Assembly: GCA_038237245.1 (NCBI GenBank)
Contig: JBBRYY010000002.1
Location: 18,683-82,682, forward strand
DNA length: 64,000 bases
Reading direction: 5' to 3'
From: FEN-1250 sp038237245
GTDB taxonomy: Bacteria; Gemmatimonadota; Gemmatimonadetes; Gemmatimonadales; Gemmatimonadaceae
The notes beneath the pieces are model-generated. The model had not been told where the DNA came from and searched no databases. It saw nothing but the letters and a program-made list of their open reading frames with translations. This document shows, one piece after another, positions 23,299 through 31,246 of the stretch (position 1 is its first letter; every line of letters starts with the position of its first letter). The translations under genes and the position numbers were made by a program.

Positions 23299-24527
23299 TG
23301 GCATCCGTCTCCGTGACCGTCGAGTCGATCGCCGCCGGCGGCGATGGTGTCGCGCGCGCGGAGGGATTCGTCGTCTTCGTACCGCGCTCCGCGCCCGGCG
23401 ATGTGGGCGTCGTCGACATCGCGATGCGCGGCTCCTTCGCGCGCGCGCCCTTCGTTCGCCTCGACCATCCGGCACCGACTCGCATCGAGCCGCCGTGTTC
23501 CCACTATACGATGGGCCGGTGTGGCGGCTGCCAGCTCCAGCACATGGAATACTCGGCGCAGCTCGAGGCGAAGAGCGGGATCATTCGGGATTCGATCACG
23601 CGCATCGGGAAGCGCGCGGTGGAGCGGCCGGAGGTCGAGCCGAGCGCGCAGCAGTGGCGCTATCGGCGCAAGCTCACGATGGCGATGCAGCGGAGCGGCG
23701 CACGCTGGATCGCGGGGCTCCATCCGTACGATTCGCCGCGAAAGATCTTCTCACTCAAGGACTGTCCGATTACCGACGAGCGCGTCGTGACAGTGTGGAG
23801 CGAGATCATGGCGGCGCAATCGTTCTTCCCGATCGCGTCGCAGCTGCGCGGCGCCGTGCGCATCGACGAGACGGGTGCGACCTTCGTGCTCGAGGGCGGC
23901 GACGTCTGGCCTGAGGCACCGCGATTCTTCGACGCCGTCTCCTCGCTCTCTGCGCTCTGGTGGATTCCGGAAAACAAGCGCCGCCGCCTCATGCAGCAGC
24001 GCGGCGACGCGAATGCGCTTGGTGCTTCGTTCGCACAGATCAACGCACCAGTCGCGGCGCGGATGCACGATTACGTCCTCGCGCGCGTGCTGTCTCACGG
24101 GCCGCAGTCGGTCGTCGATGGCTACTCGGGTGCGGGCGAGCTCGCGATGGCGCTGGCCTCGACGGGCGTGCGCGTCTCGGCCATCGAACTCGACTCTGAT
24201 GCGTCGTCACACGCCGCCGTACGTCTCCCCGCGGGATCGACCTCCATCTCGGCGAAGGTCGAAGAGGTGCTCGGATCGCTGCTCCCCGCGGATGTCGTCG
24301 TCCTCAACCCGCCGCGCACCGGCGTCGACGGCCGCGTCACCGAGCAGCTCGAGCAGTGCGACCCGTCGCCGCGCGCGGTGATCTACGTGAGCTGCAATCC
24401 GGCGACGCTCGCGCGCGATCTCGCGCGCATGCCGCGCTACGAAATCGCGTCGCTCCGCGCGTACGACATGTTCCCGCAGACGGCCCACGTCGAGACGGTG
24501 TGCGAGCTCGTGCCGGTGTCCGCGTGA
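23298..24527 (+). CDS. TrmA/RlmD-family SAM-dependent RNA (uracil-5) methyltransferase
   Basis: 409 residues; ATG overlaps the accC stop by one base. It methylates uridine in rRNA or tRNA. An N-terminal TRAM domain (residues 1-60) leads to an iron-sulfur Cys cluster (Cys-x5-Arg-Cys-Gly-Gly-Cys near 67-77, a fourth Cys in Lys-Asp-Cys-Pro). The C-terminal SAM domain has Asp-Gly-Tyr-Ser-Gly-Ala-Gly, Leu-Asn-Pro-Pro-Arg-Thr-Gly and the catalytic Ser-Cys-Asn-Pro-Ala-Thr-Leu. The cluster suggests RlmD- or RlmC-like specificity, but the target uridine cannot be read off. It sits oddly inside the carboxylase operon. Confidence 0.9.
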   Translation: MASVSVTVESIAAGGDGVARAEGFVVFVPRSAPGDVGVVDIAMRGSFARAPFVRLDHPAPTRIEPPCSHYTMGRCGGCQLQHMEYSAQLEAKSGIIRDSITRIGKRAVERPEVEPSAQQWRYRRKLTMAMQRSGARWIAGLHPYDSPRKIFSLKDCPITDERVVTVWSEIMAAQSFFPIASQLRGAVRIDETGATFVLEGGDVWPEAPRFFDAVSSLSALWWIPENKRRRLMQQRGDANALGASFAQINAPVAARMHDYVLARVLSHGPQSVVDGYSGAGELAMALASTGVRVSAIELDSDASSHAAVRLPAGSTSISAKVEEVLGSLLPADVVVLNPPRTGVDGRVTEQLEQCDPSPRAVIYVSCNPATLARDLARMPRYEIASLRAYDMFPQTAHVETVCELVPVSA

Positions 24528-25024
24528 TCTACGTCGTCGAGATCAACGGGAAGCGGTACACCGTCGACATTCGCGACGGCGAGGCGATAGTTGACGGAGT
24601 CAACTATCGGGTGGCGATGCAGTCGGTGGCGGGAACGCCGGTGCGCATCGTCAGCGTCAACGACAGCGTCCACCGCATGGTGCTTCGCGAGCGCGTCGCG
24701 CGCGGGCGCTACCGCCTCTGGCTCGACGGCCATCGCTACGACGCCGAGGCACTGGATTCCCGCGCACGAGCGATCCGCGACATGCAGGCGTCCGTCGCAA
24801 GGCCCTCTGGCCCGGCGCCGCTGCGCGCGCCGATGCCGGGACTCATCGTGGCGCTGCGCGTAAAGGTCGGCGACACCATTGCCGCTGGCGATGGGCTTGT
24901 GGTGATGGAGGCCATGAAGATGGAGAACGAGCTGCGCGCAGCTGCGGCTGGCATCGTGCGCGCCGTTCATGTCACCGTGGGCGCGGCGGTGGAGAAGGGC
25001 GCTCTGCTCGTGGAGCTCGAGTAG
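24524..25024 (+). CDS. Biotin carboxyl carrier protein of acyl-CoA carboxylase
   Basis: 166 residues from a GTG overlapping the methyltransferase stop by 4 bp. The C-terminal ~75 residues are a biotinyl/lipoyl domain: Ala-Pro-Met-Pro-Gly-Leu-Ile-Val at about residue 103 and the biotinylated Lys in Glu-Ala-Met-Lys-Met-Glu-Asn near residue 130. The N-terminal half is a beta-rich domain that resembles the BT region of propionyl/acetyl-CoA carboxylase alpha chains. So the usual fused alpha chain is split here into carboxylase and carrier genes. Confidence 0.92.
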   Translation: MIYVVEINGKRYTVDIRDGEAIVDGVNYRVAMQSVAGTPVRIVSVNDSVHRMVLRERVARGRYRLWLDGHRYDAEALDSRARAIRDMQASVARPSGPAPLRAPMPGLIVALRVKVGDTIAAGDGLVVMEAMKMENELRAAAAGIVRAVHVTVGAAVEKGALLVELE

Positions 25025-25042
25025 CCTCGAGGCGTATCGGCG

Positions 25043-25543
25043 CTAGCGAAGTCCGGTGGTGTCGTGCACGAGCCGCCCCCATCCGATCTGCCCCGACAGC
25101 TTCGCCAGCGACCAGCGCCCGTCGCCGCCATCCAGTGGAAGCGCGAAGTTCAGGTTGTTGTCGATCACCCCCGGGTTGAGGTCCACCCGAAGCATTTTCC
25201 CCTCCACGTTCCAGCGCATCACCTGCTTCCGCGTCGCAACTGCCGCCGTGAGCACGTCGGGAAGGTAGCCTAGCACAGAGCCCTCGCCGCTGTTGTCCTG
25301 GCAGTTCTGGTGGTTGAGGAGCGTATGGAGGTTGATCGTGACCGGATACGCCCGTCCCCTGATCCGCTGGGCGTCCGAACCCGCCCGCGGTGTAAGCGTA
25401 TCGACCACGAGGTAGACGTGCTGGACGACGGAATATCCGGAGCAGAGATCTCCGATGCGCTCGCTCACCGGATGGCTGCACGCGGATACGCCGATCGATG
25501 CCGCTACTCCCACCAGAACCAGCCCGCGCAGATGCGTTGACAA
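25043..25543 (-). CDS. Putative lipoprotein of unknown function
   Basis: 166 residues from a TTG preceded by a good AAAGGAG. The N-terminus has a lipoprotein signal (Val-Leu-Val-Gly-Val-Ala-Ala-Ser, then Gly-Val-Ser-Ala-Cys). The mature part is beta-rich with Asn-Leu-His-Thr-Leu-Leu-Asn-His-Gln-Asn-Cys and a C-terminal Leu-Ser-Gly-Gln-Ile-Gly-Trp. No family recognised. It is convergent with the carboxylase operon and divergent from rplM. Its ribosome site lies inside the spacer of the rplM promoter, so the two genes share the same few bases. Confidence 0.72.
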   Translation of the reverse strand: MSTHLRGLVLVGVAASIGVSACSHPVSERIGDLCSGYSVVQHVYLVVDTLTPRAGSDAQRIRGRAYPVTINLHTLLNHQNCQDNSGEGSVLGYLPDVLTAAVATRKQVMRWNVEGKMLRVDLNPGVIDNNLNFALPLDGGDGRWSLAKLSGQIGWGRLVHDTTGLR

Positions 25544-25565
25544 CGGCTAACTCCTTTCGTAGCTT
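25537..25565 (+). promoter_or_regulatory. rplM-rpsI promoter
   Basis: A perfect TTGACA (25537-25542), 17-bp spacer and TAGCTT (25560-25565), the same layout as the rpsA, rpsO and mreB promoters. Expected start near 25572, leader about 74 bases. The -35 lies over the start codon of the divergent lipoprotein gene. Confidence 0.78.
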
Positions 25566-25645
25566 AAGAGTCTGTCCCAAACGCCTAGTTGGCGGCCGCG
25601 CTCCCAGTTGTGAGCGCAGGCTTCCTGCATGCCCTTTCGACGCAC

Positions 25646-26095
25646 ATGAGAACTTACACCGCTACACCGAGCGACATCGAGCACAAGTGGTTCATCGTCG
25701 ACGCCGAAGGGATGGTGCTCGGACGACTCGCCGCCGAAGTCGCACAGATCATACGCGGCAAGCACAAGCCGATGTTTACGCCGCACATGGACACGGGTGA
25801 CAACGTCATCGTCATCAACGCGTCCAAGGTTCGCGTCACCGGCCGCAAGGCGGAGCAAAAGCGCTACTTCCATCACACCGGCTACATGGGACACGAGCGC
25901 TTCACGCCGTTCGCCACCATGATCGCCAAGCACCCGGATCGTGTGATCGAGAAGGCGGTGTACGGCATGCTTCCGAAAACGGCGCTCGGACGCCAGGTAC
26001 TGCGCCTCAAGTTGCGCGTCTACGCGGATGCGGATCACCCGCATACCGCTCAGCAGCCCACCGTCCTCAAACTCAGTCAGAGCGAGAGCAAGTAA
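25646..26095 (+). CDS. rplM: 50S ribosomal protein L13
   Basis: 149 residues from the ATG at 25646. An early-assembly protein of the large subunit. Family motifs: Lys-Trp-Phe-Ile-Val-Asp-Ala-Glu-Gly-Met-Val-Leu-Gly-Arg-Leu-Ala, Gly-Asp-Asn-Val-Ile-Val-Ile-Asn-Ala and Tyr-Gly-Met-Leu-Pro-Lys. Length is typical. It forms the conserved rplM-rpsI pair, with a one-base stop/start overlap. No strong Shine-Dalgarno sequence precedes it. Confidence 0.98.
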   Translation: MRTYTATPSDIEHKWFIVDAEGMVLGRLAAEVAQIIRGKHKPMFTPHMDTGDNVIVINASKVRVTGRKAEQKRYFHHTGYMGHERFTPFATMIAKHPDRVIEKAVYGMLPKTALGRQVLRLKLRVYADADHPHTAQQPTVLKLSQSESK

Positions 26096-26487
26096 TGGCC
26101 GAAGGGATTACGCACACGATCGGACGCCGCAAGGAAGCGGTCTGCCGTCTCTACATCCGCGCCGGCTCCGGCAAGTGGGATGTCAACGGCCGCACGCTCG
26201 GCGACTACTTCCCGCGGCCGACGCTCGTGTCCGCGATTCAGCAGCCGTTCACGGCCACCGACACGCTCGGACGCTACGATGTGAAGGCGAAGCTCGAAGG
26301 CGGCGGACAGAGTGGACAGGCCGGCGCGCTGCGCCTCGCCGTCTCCCGCGCCCTCGTCGAAATGGACGAGACGCATCGCCGCAAGCTGCGTGACCTCGGC
26401 CTCATGACGCGCGATTCGCGCTCGGTCGAGCGCAAGAAGCCGGGTCGTCCCAAGGCCCGCAAGCGGTTCCAGTTCTCGAAGCGGTAA
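26095..26487 (+). CDS. rpsI: 30S ribosomal protein S9
   Basis: 130 residues; the ATG overlaps the L13 stop by one base. A small-subunit head protein whose basic C-terminal tail reaches the P-site tRNA. Seen: Gly-Arg-Arg-Lys-Glu-Ala-Val-Cys-Arg at the start, Gly-Gly-Gly-x-Ser-Gly-Gln-Ala-Gly-Ala-Leu-Arg in the middle, and the invariant C-terminal Lys-Arg preceded by Lys-Ala-Arg-Lys-Arg-Phe-Gln-Phe-Ser. A hairpin terminator follows within 15 bp. Confidence 0.98.
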   Translation: MAEGITHTIGRRKEAVCRLYIRAGSGKWDVNGRTLGDYFPRPTLVSAIQQPFTATDTLGRYDVKAKLEGGGQSGQAGALRLAVSRALVEMDETHRRKLRDLGLMTRDSRSVERKKPGRPKARKRFQFSKR

Positions 26488-26499
26488 GCAGCTGCAGTA

Positions 26500-26534
26500 T
26501 CTCTGCGCGGCGTAGATTCGCGCAGAGAATCTTT
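26500..26534 (+). terminator. Terminator after rpsI
   Basis: A 10-bp stem (26500-26509 with 26519-26528) with a 9-base loop, followed by ATCTTT. The T-run is short, so efficiency may be moderate. Confidence 0.6.
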
Positions 26535-26629
26535 CACGCTCTCCGAGTTGCTGTAGGGTGCCGCCACGAGCGGTCTATCGCAACGGTGACGAGAGCGGCC
26601 GAATCAACCCGAAGGGATTACACGCACTC

Positions 26630-27544
26630 ATGACTTTGCCCAACCTCGATCAACTGCTCGAAGCCGGTGTCCACTTCGGACACCAGACCCGCCGCTGGAA
26701 CCCGAAGATGCGCAGGTACATCTTCGCCGAGCGCAACGGGATTCACATCATCGATCTGCAGAAGACCCTTCGCCAGCTCGAGCTCGCGCAGAAGCTCGTG
26801 CGCGATGCGGTGCTGCGCGGTGAAAACATCCTGTTCGTCTGCACCAAGCGCCAGCTCAAGGGAATCGTGCAGGCCGAGGCCGAACGTTGCGGCGCGATGT
26901 TCGTCACCGAGCGCTGGCTCGGCGGCATGCTCACGAACTTCCAGACGGTCAAGAAGCAGATCCGCCGCCTGAAGGATCTCGAGGCCGGTAGCGAAGAAGG
27001 CGGAGACTTCCAGAATTACACGAAGAAAGAGCAACTCATGATGTCCCGTGAGCTCGAGAAGCTGAACAAGTACCTCTCGGGCATCAAGAACATGGGCCGT
27101 CTCCCGGGCTTGCTGTTCATCGTCGATTCGAAGAAGGAAAAGATCGCGGTCACGGAAGCGAACAAGCTCGGCCTGCCGATCGTCGCCATCGTCGACACGA
27201 ATGCCGATCCCGATCTCATTTCCGTGCCGATCGCCGGCAACGACGATGCGATCCGCTCGGTCGAGCTGATCACGAAGGCGATTGCGGACACGATCGCCGA
27301 GGCACGCCGCGAGGCGCCGAAGCGCGAAGAGTCCGAGGAAGGCGAGGAAGGGCAGACGACGTACAGCTCCGACCGTGGAACCGAGCCCGCGGATGAAGGG
27401 GAGAAGCGCCGCCGCCGCCGTCCACGCCGTCGTGCGAAGCCCGAGGCAATCGCAGCCCGCCTCAACGTGGGCGGACTGCCCGCGGATGCGGGCGATGCTC
27501 CGGATGCAGGGGCGCCGCCAGCAGACCAGGCACCGGCGGAGTAA
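26630..27544 (+). CDS. rpsB: 30S ribosomal protein S2 with long C-terminal tail
   Basis: 304 residues from the ATG at 26630; GAAGGG lies 13 bases upstream. It helps anchor S1 on the 30S. The core (residues 1-225) is canonical: Leu-Leu-Glu-Ala-Gly-Val-His-Phe-Gly-His-Gln-Thr-Arg-Arg-Trp-Asn-Pro-Lys-Met, and Asp-Thr-Asn-Ala-Asp-Pro. About 75 further residues form an acidic patch, then an eight-of-nine Arg cluster, then a Pro/Ala/Asp-rich end. S2 is normally ~230-260 residues, so the tail is an added disordered, RNA-binding-like extension. It heads the rpsB-tsf-pyrH-frr operon. Confidence 0.97.
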   Translation: MTLPNLDQLLEAGVHFGHQTRRWNPKMRRYIFAERNGIHIIDLQKTLRQLELAQKLVRDAVLRGENILFVCTKRQLKGIVQAEAERCGAMFVTERWLGGMLTNFQTVKKQIRRLKDLEAGSEEGGDFQNYTKKEQLMMSRELEKLNKYLSGIKNMGRLPGLLFIVDSKKEKIAVTEANKLGLPIVAIVDTNADPDLISVPIAGNDDAIRSVELITKAIADTIAEARREAPKREESEEGEEGQTTYSSDRGTEPADEGEKRRRRRPRRRAKPEAIAARLNVGGLPADAGDAPDAGAPPADQAPAE

Positions 27545-27589
27545 GGTCGTGCCGGAGTAGTGTCCGGACCGCCTTCGAAGTAAACTGAG

Positions 27590-27614
27590 ACGCCGCCGGC
27601 CCCGCCGGCGGCGT
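27590..27614 (+). terminator. Attenuator-like hairpin between rpsB and tsf
   Basis: A perfect 11-bp GC stem with a 3-base CCC loop lies 46 bp after the rpsB stop. There is no T-run, so it is more likely an attenuator, pause or mRNA-stability element than a full terminator. Confidence 0.55.
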
Positions 27615-27702
27615 TCTCGTGAAAGACACATGATTGATGCGGCCGCGCGGGGAGCTGCGGCTGCCCGAGACCAGAACACGCTGAACGCGTGAAGGATTGA
27701 AC

Positions 27703-28311
27703 ATGGCAACTACGACGGCATTTACGGCAAAGCACGTTCAGGAGCTCCGCCAGAAGAGCGGCGCGGGCATGATGGACGCGAAGCGCGCACTCGAAGAGGC
27801 GGGCGGCGACATGCAGAAGGCGGGCGAGCTCCTGCGCGCCAAGGGCATCGCGAAGGCCGAAAAGCGCTCCGATCGCACCGCGAGCGAGGGACGCGTCGGC
27901 AGCTACATCCACCACAATGGCAAGGTGGGCGTGCTCGTCGAGGTGAACTCCGAAACGGACTTCGTCTCCGGCACCGATGAGTTCAAGGAGCTGGTGCGCG
28001 AGATCGCGCTCCACATCGCGAGCGCGTCGCCGCTCGCCGTCGATCGCGACGGCATTCCGGCGGAAGAAGTCGAGCGCGAGCGTCGGATCGCCGAGCAACA
28101 GTTCGCCGAAAGCGGCAAGCCGGAGTCGCTGCGCGAGAAGATCGTGCAGGGGAAGGTCGACTCCTTCTACAAGCAGCACACGCTGATGTCGCAGGAGTAC
28201 GTGCGCGACAACAAGAAGACGATTGGCGATCTCGTGAAGGAGCTCTCGGCCAAGGTCGGCGAAAACATCGTCGTCAAGCGCTTCGCCCGCTTTCAACTCG
28301 GGCAGGAGTAA
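27703..28311 (+). CDS. tsf: Elongation factor Ts
   Basis: 202 residues from the ATG at 27703, with GAAGGA 7 bases upstream; a TTG two codons earlier is in frame but poorly placed. It is the nucleotide-exchange factor for EF-Tu. N-terminal Val-Gln-Glu-Leu-Arg-Gln-Lys-Ser-Gly-Ala-Gly-Met-Met-Asp-Ala-Lys-Arg-Ala-Leu and the Thr-Asp-Phe-Val motif are present. It is the short form (~200 residues, one core subdomain) as in Thermus-like and several soil phyla, not the ~280-residue E. coli form. Confidence 0.97.
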   Translation: MATTTAFTAKHVQELRQKSGAGMMDAKRALEEAGGDMQKAGELLRAKGIAKAEKRSDRTASEGRVGSYIHHNGKVGVLVEVNSETDFVSGTDEFKELVREIALHIASASPLAVDRDGIPAEEVERERRIAEQQFAESGKPESLREKIVQGKVDSFYKQHTLMSQEYVRDNKKTIGDLVKELSAKVGENIVVKRFARFQLGQE

Positions 28312-28319
28312 TCGCCAGC

Positions 28320-29033
28320 GTGACGCCGCTCAAGTATCCGAGCGTGCTGCTCAAGCTCTCCGGTGAAGCACTCGCCGGAGAGCGCACCACTGGTTTCGAC
28401 TTCGACGTCCTCGATCGCCTCGCAGGGGAGATCAAGGACGTTGTTGCGATGGGGACGCGCGTCGGCGTCGTCATCGGCGGCGGGAACATCGTCCGCGGCG
28501 CGCAGCTCTCGAAGATGGGAATGGATCGCGTCGGCGCCGACTACATGGGAATGCTCGGCACGGTCATCAACGCGCTCGCGATGCAGGACGTGCTCGAGAA
28601 GAAGAACATCGACACCCGCGTCATGACCGCGATCCGCATGGAAGAGATCGCGGAGCCGTACATCCGCCGCCGCGCCCAGCGTCATCTCGACAAGGGGCGC
28701 GTCGTGATCTTCGCCGGCGGCACCGGCAATCCGTACTTCTCGACGGACACCGCGGCTGTGCTGCGGGGGATCCAGATGAAGGCCGACGTCATCATCAAGG
28801 CGACGAGCGTCGACGGCGTGTACTCCGCTGATCCGAAGAAGGACACGAATGCGACGATGTACGAGACGATCTCGTACAAGGAAGTCATTCGCGACGAGCT
28901 CGCGGTGATGGATCAGACCGCGATCACGCTCTGTCGCGAGAACTCGATGCCCCTGATCGTCCTCAACATTTCACGCCCGGGCTCCGTCGCCAGCGCGATA
29001 CGCGGCGATCGGGTGGGCACACTCGTCCAATGA
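28320..29033 (+). CDS. pyrH: Uridylate (UMP) kinase
   Basis: 237 residues, GTG start 8 bp after the tsf stop. It phosphorylates UMP to UDP. An amino-acid-kinase fold with Leu-Lys-Leu-Ser-Gly-Glu-Ala-Leu, Gly-Gly-Gly-Asn-Ile-Val-Arg-Gly, Gly-Thr-Gly-Asn-Pro-Tyr-Phe-Ser-Thr-Asp-Thr-Ala-Ala and Ser-Val-Asp-Gly-Val-Tyr. The hexameric bacterial enzyme is usually controlled by GTP and UTP. Its last 4 bases overlap frr. Confidence 0.97.
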   Translation: MTPLKYPSVLLKLSGEALAGERTTGFDFDVLDRLAGEIKDVVAMGTRVGVVIGGGNIVRGAQLSKMGMDRVGADYMGMLGTVINALAMQDVLEKKNIDTRVMTAIRMEEIAEPYIRRRAQRHLDKGRVVIFAGGTGNPYFSTDTAAVLRGIQMKADVIIKATSVDGVYSADPKKDTNATMYETISYKEVIRDELAVMDQTAITLCRENSMPLIVLNISRPGSVASAIRGDRVGTLVQ

Positions 29034-29584
29034 GCACGATTCCGCAGTTCGTCAAAGACGCGCGCGCCGGCATGGACAAGGCGCTCGAGAGCTCCCGCAA
29101 GGAGTTCTCCTCGATCCGCAGCGGCAAGGCGTCGACCTCGCTCCTCGACACGATCCGGGTTGATGCCTACGGGCAGTCGATGCCGATGTCGCAGGTCGGC
29201 AGCGTCTCCGCCCCCGAGGCGCGGCTCCTCACGATCACCCCGTGGGACAAGGGGCTGACGCAGGCGATCGAGAAGGCGATCCGCGACTCCGATCTCGGAC
29301 TCAATCCGATGAGCCAGGGCGGCGTGATCCGCGTGCCGCTGCCCTCGCTCAACGAGGAGCGTCGCAAGGAGCTCGTCAAGGTCGTGCATCGCCTGGCCGA
29401 GGAAGGGCGCATCGGCGTTCGCCACGCGCGCACGGTCGCGCGCGACGCGATCAAGAAGCTCGACAAGGCTCCGGAGGACGACAAGAAATCCGCCGACAAG
29501 GAGCTCCAGAAGTTGCACGACGAGCACATCGCGAAGCTCGAAGAGATGCTGAAGTCGAAGGAAGCCGAAATCCTGGAAGTGTAG
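29030..29584 (+). CDS. frr: Ribosome recycling factor
   Basis: 184 residues; ATG overlaps the pyrH stop by 4 bp. With EF-G it splits the ribosome after termination. Typical three-helix-bundle sequence: Phe-Ser-Ser-Ile-Arg-Ser-Gly-Lys-Ala-Ser, Leu-Gly-Leu-Asn-Pro, Pro-Leu-Pro-Ser-Leu-Asn-Glu-Glu-Arg-Arg-Lys-Glu-Leu, and Val-Arg-His-Ala-Arg. Length is standard. Position after pyrH is conserved across bacteria. Confidence 0.98.
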   Translation: MSTIPQFVKDARAGMDKALESSRKEFSSIRSGKASTSLLDTIRVDAYGQSMPMSQVGSVSAPEARLLTITPWDKGLTQAIEKAIRDSDLGLNPMSQGGVIRVPLPSLNEERRKELVKVVHRLAEEGRIGVRHARTVARDAIKKLDKAPEDDKKSADKELQKLHDEHIAKLEEMLKSKEAEILEV

Positions 29585-29630
29585 GTCCGCTTGTGATGAC
29601 GACGCTCTTCGGCAGTCCGCAGGTCGCGCG

Positions 29631-30374
29631 ATGAAGGCGCCGGAGATGCTCGCGCGGATTCGTGAGAATGGCGCGATCCCGCGGCACATCGCGATCATCA
29701 TGGATGGCAACGGCCGCTGGGCGCGCGAGCGCAGCCTTCCGCGTCCGTTCGGCCACCGCTCCGGAATGAAGTCGGTGCGCGAGGTCGTCGAAGGGGCGAT
29801 CGAGGCCGGCGTCGAGGTGTTGTCGCTCTTCGCATTTTCGCAGGAGAACTGGCAGCGTCCGGTGACCGAGATCCAGGCGCTGATGTCGCTGCTCGAGGAG
29901 TACATCGCGCGGGAGGCAGCCGAGCTGTCGGAGCAGGGCGTGCGCGTGCAGGTGCTCGGCGATCTCTCGCGTCTGACGCTGGCGGCCGACGCCGCTGCGA
30001 AGAGCCTGATCGCGACCACAGCGCACAACGACCGGCTGCTACTCAATCTCTGCATCTCGTACGGCAGCCGCGCCGAGATCGTGCGCGCGGCGCGGATGCT
30101 CGCGGACGACGTGCGCGCCGGGAGAATGGACCCGTCGGAGATCGACGAGGATGCGCTTGCCGCACGGCTCTACACCGCCAATGTTCCAGATCCGGATCTG
30201 CTGATTCGCACATCGGGCGAGCAGCGCATCTCGAACTTCATGCTCTGGCAGCTTGCGTACGCGGAGCTCTACATGTCACCGGTGCTCTGGCCGAACTTCC
30301 GACGGCAGGAGTTGTTCGAGGCGATCCTCGATTTTCAGAGCCGCGACCGCCGCTTCGGCCGCGTTTCCGCGTAG
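29631..30374 (+). CDS. uppS: Isoprenyl (undecaprenyl) diphosphate synthase
   Basis: 247 residues from the ATG at 29631. A cis-prenyltransferase that makes the C55 lipid carrier for peptidoglycan. Diagnostic motifs: Ile-Met-Asp-Gly-Asn-Gly-Arg-Trp-Ala (catalytic Asp), His-Arg-Ser-Gly-Met-Lys, Ser-Gln-Glu-Asn-Trp, and Arg-Thr-Ser-Gly-Glu-Gln-Arg-Ile-Ser-Asn-Phe followed by Trp-Gln. Its stop overlaps the cdsA start by one base. Product chain length cannot be proved from sequence. Confidence 0.96.
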   Translation: MKAPEMLARIRENGAIPRHIAIIMDGNGRWARERSLPRPFGHRSGMKSVREVVEGAIEAGVEVLSLFAFSQENWQRPVTEIQALMSLLEEYIAREAAELSEQGVRVQVLGDLSRLTLAADAAAKSLIATTAHNDRLLLNLCISYGSRAEIVRAARMLADDVRAGRMDPSEIDEDALAARLYTANVPDPDLLIRTSGEQRISNFMLWQLAYAELYMSPVLWPNFRRQELFEAILDFQSRDRRFGRVSA

Positions 30375-31246
30375 TGGCGCTCTCGAATCTCGCGGCGCGC
30401 GTGCTCGTCGCCATCGTCGCGATCCCGGCGGTCATCGGCGCGGTGTACGCAGGCGGGATCGTGCTCGCGGTGACGCTCGGTCTCGTATCGGCGCTCGCGG
30501 CGCGCGAGCTCTACGGCATCGCGAAGGCCGGTGGCTACACGCCGCTCGCGCGCACCGGAACCGCGGGCGCATTTCTGCTCCCGATCGGCGTGCACTTCTT
30601 CCGCACGGGGCTGTTCATTCCGCCGGAGATCGCGCTGGGCGCGGTCGTGATCGTGGCGGTCTTCGCGCTCGCGCTCTTTCGGCGCTCGTCGGAGCAGCAT
30701 CCGCTCGGCGCTGCCGCGGTGACGCTGCTCGGCGTGATCTATACGGCGGGCTTTCTCTCGTTCGCGTACGCGCTGCGCTACCACAACTACGTCGTCACTG
30801 CGCAGGCGGGAAGTGCGCTCGTCTTTTATCCGTTCGTGCTCACGTGGATCTCGGACACCGCGGGATACTTCGTGGGACGCGCGTTCGGGAAGTCGAAGCT
30901 GATGCCGAGCGTGAGTCCGGGGAAGACGCGGGCGGGTGCGGTGGGCGCGCTGGCATTCTGCATGCTCGCGAGCTGGGCGTACGCGGACTGGGTGCTCGTG
31001 CCGTACGCGAGCCTCGGGCTCCGCACCGGGACGGCGCTCGTGCTCGGCGCGCTGATTGGCGCGTCGGTGCAGATCGGTGACCTGGTGGAGTCGCTGCTCA
31101 AGCGCGAGGGCGGCGTGAAGGACAGCTCGCACCTCATCCCCGGCCACGGCGGAGTGCTCGACCGTATCGACGGGATGCTCTTCGCGCTTCCGGTCGCATA
31201 CTTCCTCTTCACGTTCCCGCAAGTCCTTCTCTTCAAGCCCCGATGA
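30374..31246 (+). CDS. cdsA: Phosphatidate cytidylyltransferase
   Basis: 290 residues, GTG start, several hydrophobic membrane segments (about eight). It makes CDP-diacylglycerol, the precursor of membrane phospholipids. The C-terminal signature is complete: Ser-Pro-Gly-Lys-Thr-Arg-Ala-Gly, then Ser-Leu-Leu-Lys-Arg-x-x-x-Val-Lys-Asp-Ser-Ser-x-x-Ile-Pro-Gly-His-Gly-Gly-x-Leu-Asp-Arg-Ile-Asp. It is coupled to dxr by a 4-bp overlap. Confidence 0.96.
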   Translation: MALSNLAARVLVAIVAIPAVIGAVYAGGIVLAVTLGLVSALAARELYGIAKAGGYTPLARTGTAGAFLLPIGVHFFRTGLFIPPEIALGAVVIVAVFALALFRRSSEQHPLGAAAVTLLGVIYTAGFLSFAYALRYHNYVVTAQAGSALVFYPFVLTWISDTAGYFVGRAFGKSKLMPSVSPGKTRAGAVGALAFCMLASWAYADWVLVPYASLGLRTGTALVLGALIGASVQIGDLVESLLKREGGVKDSSHLIPGHGGVLDRIDGMLFALPVAYFLFTFPQVLLFKPR

